This document shows, in pieces, positions 6,167 to 11,975 of a stretch of 11,975 nucleotides of DNA (the first letter of the stretch is position 1; the number at the start of each line of letters is the position of its first letter). Origin of the DNA: CAZCBJ01 sp964496705 (GTDB lineage Bacteria > Chloroflexota > Anaerolineae > Anaerolineales > Anaerolineaceae); NCBI GenBank assembly GCA_964496705.1, contig CAZCBJ010000111.1:1-11975 (forward strand), given 5' to 3'. Below the pieces are notes generated by a model, which saw nothing but the letters and a program-made list of their open reading frames with translations, was not told the DNA's origin and searched no databases. Position numbers and translations under genes: made by a program.

Positions 6167-7963
6167 CTAGGGTCTTTGAATTCCCTGGCGGGTGCGGGTT
6201 TGAATGATAAATTCCCGAACCAGTTGCGAAGCCGGCGGTTGAGCGCCGCTGATGATCAGGTAACCGGGCGCCCAGAAATCCCCGGATGGGTTTTCCGCGC
6301 GCAGCATGGGATGTCTGTCGAAGATGTACTGCGAGGTGCGCTGGCGGATGATGCGGATCAGATTGCCGGGGGATAGTGAAGGGGATACCTGCACGATCCA
6401 TTGAAGGTATTCGGGTCGGATGGAAAGCCCTTCCAACCGCCAGCCAAAAGCCACGCAAATCTGCGGCAGCCATTGGGCCATTTGATCGGCCAGCTCACCG
6501 GTCAGATAATGATTGGGCAGCCGCGGGATGAGCAGACAGGTGAAATATATGTGGCTGAGGGCAGGTGAGGTGGATTCCAGCTCACTGATGCGGGTCAACG
6601 GCTGGATAACCAGGGGGCGGGTATCTGCCAGCGGGTCGAGGGGCGGCTCGATGATGTCCATCAAGCCGGGTGCGGGAGACATGCTGCCCGAGGTCTGCTC
6701 AATCCGGTCTGCAACGGGGGAAGGTTTGGTGACGGCTTCCTCCGGGTTCAACCGGGCGGCTTGTGTCTGGGTTTGGGGTTCTTCTTCCCAGGGCATCAGG
6801 AATCCGGGGATGGCGGAGGTGGCGGTGGTGGGCAGGGCGCTGTTTTCTTCGGAGGGTTTGTCTTTCAGCGGTGAGAGGCCGGGTTCCGGGTCCGGTGAGG
6901 GCAGATCAGCCAAAAAATCTGCCAGTTGCAGCTTTTCCAGGTCAATGAGGTCATCTTGGGATGTTTCTTCCGCCACTTCCTCCAGCCATGCGGCTGATTC
7001 CGGTGATTCATCTTCCGGCTGACCGGTTTCGGCGGCAGATGTTTCAGAATCCGCTGCTGCGAATTCTTGTTCGGATGGCGCCATTAAATGATCCGAGCGA
7101 AACTCATCCACAATCGCCTGAGGTTCCAGTCTGGCTGGTTCATCCCTGGTTGTAGCACTTTCCTTTTGGAGGGCAACATCAGCCGGAGCCGGGTTGGATT
7201 CGAAGAAATTGTGGGCCAGCTTGAGTGCCTGTTTGCGCGCACGCGTCAGTGGGACATTGGCGGGAAAGATGAGCACCAGAATGGCATCCCCCATCAGGCT
7301 GGTGGCGTATAACAGGCTGTCCGGTTGACCGGAACTGAACCGGGTGTACCGCGCAATGTCGCATTTTTCATCCCGTTTCCAATAACGGGAGATCACTTCA
7401 TTAACCTCACGCGCGTACGGGTCATCCGCGCCGGTCTGACCGAGGATTTGCCCATTGCGACAGACCAGCGCGGTGCTGATGGCTGTGGTGCCGACCAGCC
7501 ACGACAGGCGGTGGCTGCATTCCAGCGGGTCGTCCAACCAGGGATGGCTGGCGGATGGGAGGGCAGGCGGGCTGGGCTGCTCTTCAGATGGGGTTTCATC
7601 TTGAGAACGGGTGAGGCGCGCAACGGTTTCCAACAAATCCGGCAGATAGAATGGGCGGTTCAAATAACCATCCGCATTCAGTCCGCTGATGGCAGGATGC
7701 TCGTTATTGTTATCGGGTGGGATGACGATGATGCGCAGGTCGCACTGTATCGCGCGCAGTTGTTCAGCGAGCTGCACCACCGGCTGGTCGATCATGTAGG
7801 AATCCAAAAAAGCCAGGGCGTAGGGCATTTTTTCCACCGCAGACCTGGCTTGTTCTCCCGATTGTACCTGCCGCACCTGATAATCGCCGTTTTCCTCCAG
7901 GCTGATGCGCAGGAGCTCAGCGAATACTGGGTAGGGCGTGGCGATTAGGATTGGAATGGGCAT
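6167..7963 (-). CDS. Degenerate receiver / Roadblock-like / acidic linker / inactive IS200-type transposase-fold fusion protein
   Basis: A 598-residue protein of unknown function with four parts. (1) Residues 1-118 resemble a response-regulator receiver. The phospho-acceptor position is kept (Asp54 in AFLDS), but the acidic pair after strand 1 is missing (ILIATPYP), the Thr/Ser of strand 4 is Pro82, and the switch Lys is Arg103 in GYLNRPF. Normal phosphorylation is therefore doubtful. (2) Residues 150-253 look like a Roadblock/LC7 domain (STALVCRNGQILGQTG, later SLLYATSLMGDAILVLIF); this is a moderate call. (3) Residues 255-455 form a disordered acidic Ser/Pro/Glu linker with short hydrophobic islands (LEKLQLADFLADL, PGFLMPWEEE). 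(4) Residues 468-592 follow the IS200/Y1 transposase fold: LSHIYFTCLLIPR, YLTGELADQM, IRPEYLQWIVQV, SPGNLIRIIRQRTSQYI, DFWAPGYLI, VREFIIQT. The HUH His pair is Tyr519 and Gln521 and the catalytic Tyr is Phe585, so strand cleavage should be lost. The start matches the first receiver strand; no Shine-Dalgarno is visible. polA follows after 15 bases. Domains were assigned by eye. Confidence 0.8.
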   Translation of the reverse strand: MPIPILIATPYPVFAELLRISLEENGDYQVRQVQSGEQARSAVEKMPYALAFLDSYMIDQPVVQLAEQLRAIQCDLRIIVIPPDNNNEHPAISGLNADGYLNRPFYLPDLLETVARLTRSQDETPSEEQPSPPALPSASHPWLDDPLECSHRLSWLVGTTAISTALVCRNGQILGQTGADDPYAREVNEVISRYWKRDEKCDIARYTRFSSGQPDSLLYATSLMGDAILVLIFPANVPLTRARKQALKLAHNFFESNPAPADVALQKESATTRDEPARLEPQAIVDEFRSDHLMAPSEQEFAAADSETSAAETGQPEDESPESAAWLEEVAEETSQDDLIDLEKLQLADFLADLPSPDPEPGLSPLKDKPSEENSALPTTATSAIPGFLMPWEEEPQTQTQAARLNPEEAVTKPSPVADRIEQTSGSMSPAPGLMDIIEPPLDPLADTRPLVIQPLTRISELESTSPALSHIYFTCLLIPRLPNHYLTGELADQMAQWLPQICVAFGWRLEGLSIRPEYLQWIVQVSPSLSPGNLIRIIRQRTSQYIFDRHPMLRAENPSGDFWAPGYLIISGAQPPASQLVREFIIQTRTRQGIQRP

Positions 7964-7969
7964 AAGATG

Positions 7970-7998
7970 AGTTTATCACGTGGATAGACGGGCGACAA
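7970..7998 (-). promoter_or_regulatory. Candidate sigma-A promoter of the receiver/transposase-fold gene and polA
   Basis: On the minus strand, TTGTCG (revcomp of 7993-7998) is followed by a 17-base spacer and TAAACT (revcomp of 7970-7975), with an extended TGA directly before the -10. Each hexamer matches consensus at 4 of 6 positions. The -10 ends six bases before the ATG at 7963, so transcription would begin at or very near the start codon. That agrees with the lack of a Shine-Dalgarno. Matches this loose also occur by chance. Confidence 0.35.
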
Positions 7999-8016
7999 GA
8001 TGGCTTTTCTTGTGGC
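7992..8016. repeat. Imperfect inverted repeat overlapping the candidate -35 element
   Basis: GCGACAAGA (7992-8000) and TCTTGTGGC (8008-8016) form an inverted repeat with one mismatch in nine and a 7-base centre. It covers the candidate -35 at 7993-7998 in the 119-base gap between two genes, so it could be an operator or a weak hairpin. No T-run flanks it on either strand, which argues against a terminator. Confidence 0.35.
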
Positions 8017-8082
8017 GCTCTTTCCAGGTCGCAAGAATCATGCCGGAAGGGAGTGTTTTGGGTGAAACAACAGGCAGGTGAA

Positions 8083-10953
8083 TTATTTCAATGAAAAACG
8101 CACGCTGCTTGGCTCTGATGGATTGCCAGCCAGGTCGATTGCTTTGGCGGTCAGCTCGTGTTCGCCTGGGCGGGCAGTGAAGGCCAGGAGGTATGGCGTT
8201 TGGTAAGAAGAGCCCACTGGATTACCATCCAGGAACCATTGCACCTCGCGTACGCCGAGGTTTTCCTGTACTTCGGCCTGGAAGAGAATTTGCTCTTCTG
8301 ACGGATACTTGAAACTGCTTCCATCCTGGGGATAGATGAGGCGCAAGACCGGGGGGGTGTTGTCAATGGTCACCTGCAGGGTGGCAGTATCAATGCGTTG
8401 ATCGTCGCGCACGATCACCAGGCGAAGGGCGTAGGTTCCTTCCAATCCAGTGGCATCCCAGATGCCCAGCAGATCGTTTTCGACGCGGGTGGCATTTTCG
8501 GAACCGATATTTTGCCAAGTGCGTGGATTCAACCCTTGGCCGAATTGGAGGCGGTAATAGGCGAATCCGTCGCCGCTGGCGGTGCCGATCAGGTTGACCT
8601 TGCCATTCGCATAGGCGAACTGTTCGGGGGAGGTGATTTGCGCGTCCGGCAGAGGCAGGGGAGCCTGGATGGAATCATACAGGGTTGGGGGCTGGGCAAT
8701 ATTGGCAGCGGTAACCCAGTCGAGCGCTTCGGGCGGATAAATCAAGTAGGTTCGGTCTTCCACCAGCTCGGGGGGCGTGAAGACGGTTGCCAGCAGACCA
8801 GTCTCGCGGTTGACCTGCAGCACCTGATACAGCGTGTCGTAGGCGGTGGGCTGGTTGCCGTCCAGGAACACCTCATCCACCTGCAGCGGACAATCCCGGG
8901 TGGGCAGTTGGCCGGAAGGGTCGCAGACGCGCAAGTTGACGATCCCTGGCGGCTGCTGCCAGCTTTCCACGGTTGTGCCGCGCAGTGTATATTGGATGGC
9001 GGCATGCCAGACGCCGGCTGCCATGCGGGGACTCAACCGGGCGCCTTCGGGGGCATCGTCCGGCAAACCCATCCAGACCGCGACCAGTTTATGGGGGGTG
9101 TATCCGATCGCCCAAACCGAGCGTCCATCTGCGGTGACGCCAACCTTAGAGCCGGATGGACGGCCAATCTCCAGCGGGTTGGGGTAGCCCAGACTGGGCC
9201 GGCGGGCAGCCTCATCCGCAAGGACGTGGTGGACCAGATAAGCCAGGGGTTGGCTTAAGATCACGCGGGTCGAAGCCGCTGACGGTGAGAAAAGGGCGCT
9301 TCCGTTCGCGTCGCTGACCGAGCGCACCATTACTGGCTGTAGGGAGGAGGCTGGATCGGTTTCCAGGCCGTGCTGTTCGCCCAGGTTGGCAAAGATGCTG
9401 TAGGCCTGGGCCAGCTCGGTCAGGGTCAGCCGATCGCCGTTGAGGATTTGGCCGGCGGGGTCAGGGCTGAATGCCAGGCGGCCCATTCCGAGCGGTTCGT
9501 TGAAACGCCAGACATTTACCGGCCCGATTTGGGTCAATAATTGGGTGGTGGGAACCAGATAATCATTGGCTAGCGCTGTGCGCAGCCGCAAAGGTCCGTG
9601 GTATTGGCGGTCAGGGTTGGGATTGGCGTCAAAATGATCAGGCAGGCTGGCCGGGATGTCCCAGACCAGGCTAGCCGGGCTGAAACCGCGCGCGAAGGCG
9701 GCGACAGCGACAAAGGGGGTCAGCATGGTACCGGGGGCGTGCCCCTGGATGCCGGTTTGCAGTCCGGCAGCGTCCATTTCACCCGTCAGCGCCAACACCT
9801 CCCCACTGCCGGGATCGAGGATGGCAGCGCTGGCGGTCAGTCGGTCTGGTAAATTTTCCGAGAGGAGCGGCATGGTCGGCAGCAGGCGGCTGCCTTCACA
9901 GACGGTGCCATCGGGGAGGATGGCAGGTTCCTGCAGGCCTTGCAAGCGCGAGAGCTGAGCGCGCAAGATGCATATCAACTGGCGCTGATCGTCTTCGTTG
10001 AGGGTGGTGATGATCTTCAGTCCGCCGCGTTCCAGGGTTTGCGCATCAACTTTCCCACTCAACTGATTGACAACCATCTGACTGAAAGAGGAGAGCGGGC
10101 TTTCGTCCGCATGTCCTGGAGCGGTCAGGCTGAGCGGTTGCTGGATCAGGCTGCGGTACTGCTCCTCGGATAACGCTCCCCTGTCGAGCATTATTTTCAG
10201 GATGTCCTTTTGCCGTTCCAATGCGGCAGCCGGAGCGTCTAGCGGGTTCAAGGCTGGCGCTTCGAGAGCGGCCAAAAGCAGGGCCGATTCGGCCAGATCA
10301 ATCTGACTGGCGGATTTGCCCAGATAAAGCTGGGCGGCGGCTTCAGCTCCGTAAGCCAGATGGCCGAAATAGGCGCTGTTCAAGTACCATTCCAGCGCCG
10401 TGGGATGTCCATAACGGGCAATGATCTGAGCGGACAGGAAGCGCATGCGCAGCGACCGCCGGGGGCCGGGTTTCTCGCCGCTGAGCAGCAAATCACTGAC
10501 CAGACGCTCCGTCAGGGTTTGCGGCTGCGGATGAAGCAATGCGGGCAGACTGAATCCGGGTTGGCTCCAGAAAGATGGTTCAACGATTGAGATGACAGCA
10601 TGGATCAATTGAGGTGAAAAATGATCCGCCTGGTTGAGATCAGCGGATAAAAAGCGCCGCTGGATTCCTGTGTTCTCAAAGGTGTACAGCACATGTAGCC
10701 CGCTTCGGTCATACAGGCGAGTGGGCTGCAGCAGAAGTCCATCCTTTGCGTTAAGCAGGATGGGCAGCCGTTCCAGGGATGGCAGGTCTGCGCTGAGATT
10801 CACATAGAGCGAAGAGCCAATCAGCAGCAGGCTGATGAGCAGCAGGCTGGCGACGGCGCCCAAGCCCAGGCCGCTGCGCTCAAACCTGAACTGGTTTTTC
10901 GCGCGGCGCTGCTGGCGGTTTCTTACCAGCCGGATGGTGTGAATGGTTCGCAC
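8083..10953 (-). CDS. Class A penicillin-binding protein homologue with all catalytic motifs altered (probable pseudoenzyme)
   Basis: A 956-residue bitopic membrane protein: short basic cytoplasmic tail (1-27), one membrane helix (about 28-51), GT51 glycosyltransferase-like domain (about 78-275), transpeptidase-like domain (about 285-660), a linker with two Cys (677, 688), and two Ig-like domains (about 770-865 and 866-956). Active family members polymerise and cross-link peptidoglycan outside the membrane. Here the key residues are changed. GT51 motif I reads IVEPSFWSQPG, putting Val124 where the catalytic Glu belongs; motif II is PQTLTERL for GGSTLTQQL; motif III has no Glu (Met170 at the aligned place). 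The transpeptidase SxxK is PGTMLTP (Thr409, Thr412), SxN is NDYLVP (Asp464, Leu466), and KTGT is KVGV (603-606). Surrounding structural blocks are well kept (YLNSAYFGHLAYGAEAAAQ, IGYTPHKLVAVWMG), so this is not random decay. The GTG start at 10953 follows GAGGA (revcomp of 10960-10964) by six bases. A structural or regulatory cell-wall role is inferred. Confidence 0.88.
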   Translation of the reverse strand: MRTIHTIRLVRNRQQRRAKNQFRFERSGLGLGAVASLLLISLLLIGSSLYVNLSADLPSLERLPILLNAKDGLLLQPTRLYDRSGLHVLYTFENTGIQRRFLSADLNQADHFSPQLIHAVISIVEPSFWSQPGFSLPALLHPQPQTLTERLVSDLLLSGEKPGPRRSLRMRFLSAQIIARYGHPTALEWYLNSAYFGHLAYGAEAAAQLYLGKSASQIDLAESALLLAALEAPALNPLDAPAAALERQKDILKIMLDRGALSEEQYRSLIQQPLSLTAPGHADESPLSSFSQMVVNQLSGKVDAQTLERGGLKIITTLNEDDQRQLICILRAQLSRLQGLQEPAILPDGTVCEGSRLLPTMPLLSENLPDRLTASAAILDPGSGEVLALTGEMDAAGLQTGIQGHAPGTMLTPFVAVAAFARGFSPASLVWDIPASLPDHFDANPNPDRQYHGPLRLRTALANDYLVPTTQLLTQIGPVNVWRFNEPLGMGRLAFSPDPAGQILNGDRLTLTELAQAYSIFANLGEQHGLETDPASSLQPVMVRSVSDANGSALFSPSAASTRVILSQPLAYLVHHVLADEAARRPSLGYPNPLEIGRPSGSKVGVTADGRSVWAIGYTPHKLVAVWMGLPDDAPEGARLSPRMAAGVWHAAIQYTLRGTTVESWQQPPGIVNLRVCDPSGQLPTRDCPLQVDEVFLDGNQPTAYDTLYQVLQVNRETGLLATVFTPPELVEDRTYLIYPPEALDWVTAANIAQPPTLYDSIQAPLPLPDAQITSPEQFAYANGKVNLIGTASGDGFAYYRLQFGQGLNPRTWQNIGSENATRVENDLLGIWDATGLEGTYALRLVIVRDDQRIDTATLQVTIDNTPPVLRLIYPQDGSSFKYPSEEQILFQAEVQENLGVREVQWFLDGNPVGSSYQTPYLLAFTARPGEHELTAKAIDLAGNPSEPSSVRFSLK

Positions 10954-10980
10954 AGGATGTCCTCAGGCCGTGTCCGAATC

Positions 10981-11009
10981 AATATTCTTTCCTTATTCAT
11001 TGCTTGCAA
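10981..11009 (-). promoter_or_regulatory. Weak candidate promoter of the PBP-like gene
   Basis: In the 79-base gap after the TPR gene, TTGCAA (11004-11009) and AATATT (10981-10986) are 17 bases apart on the minus strand, each 4 of 6 to sigma-A consensus. Both hexamers are palindromic, so they do not show direction. The AT-rich stretch stands out in a GC-rich setting, but the PBP gene could equally be read from upstream. Confidence 0.2.
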
Positions 11010-11032
11010 GGGCATTTGGCAATCTTTACGGT

Positions 11033-11975
11033 TCAAGGGGTGGGTGTGGCGGTGGGGGTGGGTGTCCCGGTGGAGCCAGGGGTAAGGGTGGGAGTTGGGC
11101 TGGCGCCAATGGTTGAACCGGTTGCTGAAGGGTTGGGGGTTAGGGTGGATAGAATCGACAGCCGCTGTAGGGCAAAATTTACGAATTCAGCCGGAACCTC
11201 AGCGTCGCCCTGCAGCGCTGCCAGCGTGTTGTAATCGCGCACAGCAGAGGGCAGTTGCTCCAGCGCTTCCAGGGATTGGGCGCGCCAGTAGAGCATCTCG
11301 GCTTTTTGGGCTGCGGATTGAGCAAAGGCTTCGGACGTGGCGAAATATTTCCAGGCGTTGCCGTAGACCTCCTGCAGCATGAAGGCCCGCCCGAGGCCGA
11401 TGTTTGCCTCGAAGGAGTTGGGTCGGCTGCCCACTGCGATCTGCATATCTTTGAGCGCCTTTTCACCCTCTTCTTGCCTCAGGTAAATCATGCCGCGCTG
11501 GTAGTAGGCATCATAAGAATAGCGGTTGAGGGCGATGGCGCTGTTGAAGGCCTCAAGCGCTAGGTCGAGCTGGTCGGTCGCGCCATAGGCTGCTCCGAGC
11601 CAGCCCCAGGCCTTGTCATCATCCGGCACGTAGCGAACATACAGGCCCAAAGGTTCGGCTGCCGCAGCCACCTGTCCCGTCTTGATATAAGCTTCACCAA
11701 GCAGCCGATACACCGGCAGAATGGTGATGTCCATGCGGTTGGCGACCTGGGCTTCTTGCAGGGCCATTTCAGGTTGATCCAACTGCATTTGGGCTGCAGC
11801 GCGGTAATAGAAATAGAATGGCGATGACTGTACGCTTTGCGGGGCAGCGTCCAGCTCAGCCAGCGCCGCCTCACCGTCATTACGGCTGACATACAGACCG
11901 GCCAGTTCGAGATAAGCCGCGTTAATATTCGGGTCCAATTCAATCGCCTTGCGGAAATTCTTTTCGGCTTCCTGC
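11033..11975 (-). CDS. Tetratricopeptide repeat protein with a Thr/Pro-rich C-terminal tail, 5'-truncated by the window edge
   Basis: The frame enters from the right edge (first full codon at 11974) and gives 313 visible residues. The codon that could be read as a start at 11938 is a TTG leucine inside a TPR helix (FRKAIELDPNINAAYLELAGLY), so the true start is outside the window. The visible part is a string of about seven TPR units, for example AWGWLGAAYGATDQLDLALEAFNSAIAL and the next one with AYYQRGMIYLRQEEGEKAL. TPR superhelices bind partner proteins or peptides. The last 36 or so residues are a low-complexity Thr/Pro/Ser/Gly tail ending TPTPTATPTP. Such tails are common in surface-exposed or secreted proteins of Anaerolineae and may be an extended linker or glycosylation target (recalled from family experience, not shown here). 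The N-terminal signal or membrane anchor, if any, is not visible. The PBP-like gene follows 79 bases downstream on the same strand. The binding partner is unknown. Confidence 0.85.
   Translation of the reverse strand, partial: QEAEKNFRKAIELDPNINAAYLELAGLYVSRNDGEAALAELDAAPQSVQSSPFYFYYRAAAQMQLDQPEMALQEAQVANRMDITILPVYRLLGEAYIKTGQVAAAAEPLGLYVRYVPDDDKAWGWLGAAYGATDQLDLALEAFNSAIALNRYSYDAYYQRGMIYLRQEEGEKALKDMQIAVGSRPNSFEANIGLGRAFMLQEVYGNAWKYFATSEAFAQSAAQKAEMLYWRAQSLEALEQLPSAVRDYNTLAALQGDAEVPAEFVNFALQRLSILSTLTPNPSATGSTIGASPTPTLTPGSTGTPTPTATPTP
11079..11099 (+). other. Predicted G-quadruplex motif opposite the TPR gene tail
   Basis: Four G-runs (11079-11082, 11086-11088, 11090-11092, 11097-11099) are separated by loops of 3, 1 and 4 bases, meeting the usual G3 N1-7 rule. 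A looser four-run set lies at 11037-11062, with one 9-base loop, and three more runs lie at 11130-11145. The G-rich strand is the template strand for the TPR gene. Codons for Thr and Pro explain the C-rich coding strand, so the motif may be a by-product of the protein tail. Confidence 0.5.

Noticed and set aside
6167..6560. An active IS200/IS605 insertion sequence.
   Set aside because: The transposase-like part is the C-terminal domain of a longer gene, the catalytic residues are gone, and no flanking subterminal hairpins, TnpB or target tetranucleotide were found.
8398..9258. A 286-codon plus-strand open frame opposite the PBP-like gene.
   Set aside because: No domain or motif is visible, and the opposite strand carries a clearly recognisable protein throughout.
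11036..11938. TTG at 11938 as the start of the TPR protein.
   Set aside because: Upstream in-frame codons to the edge complete a normal TPR helix, so the gene continues beyond the window.

Overview
The window reads as part of a GC-rich bacterial chromosome, most likely from the Chloroflexota (class Anaerolineae or a relative). That placement is an inference from memory of family styles. It rests on the Thr/Pro-rich tail of the TPR protein, the style of the class A PBP (the VCDPSG segment followed by NRETGLLATVFTPPELVE-type sequence) and the YwrD-like gamma-glutamyltransferase. No search was run. No tRNA, rRNA, CRISPR array, intact insertion sequence or phage gene was seen. Seven protein genes fill almost the whole window, and two of them run off its ends.

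Left block, plus strand (1-3387): the 3' part of selD (selenophosphate synthetase), a class I SAM-dependent methyltransferase 18 bases later, and a cytoplasmic-type gamma-glutamyltransferase homologue 43 bases after that. Spacing and Shine-Dalgarno sites are compatible with one transcript, but the three products share no obvious pathway. This block meets the right block tail to tail, with an 8-base overlap of the GGT and polA stop regions.

Right block, minus strand, read from the right edge leftwards (11975-3380): a 5'-truncated TPR protein with a Thr/Pro-rich C-terminal tail, a 956-residue class A penicillin-binding protein homologue, a 598-residue multidomain protein, and polA (complete DNA polymerase I with all three activities predicted intact). 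The 598-residue gene ends 15 bases before polA, so the two are probably co-transcribed.

The most unusual content is the pair of middle genes, both of which look like pseudoenzymes. The PBP homologue keeps the GT51 and transpeptidase folds but has lost both glycosyltransferase glutamates, and its SxxK, SxN and KTG motifs are all altered. The 598-residue protein combines a degenerate response-regulator receiver domain, a probable Roadblock/LC7-like domain, a long acidic Ser/Pro-rich linker and a C-terminal IS200-type (Y1/HUH) transposase fold. In that fold the HUH histidines are replaced by Tyr and Gln and the catalytic tyrosine by Phe. I read it as a transposase domain domesticated into a non-catalytic nucleic-acid-binding or dimerisation module, encoded next to polA. 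Its upstream region suggests a leaderless transcript. PolA itself carries a canonical QLSLF beta-clamp-binding pentapeptide between its two nuclease domains.
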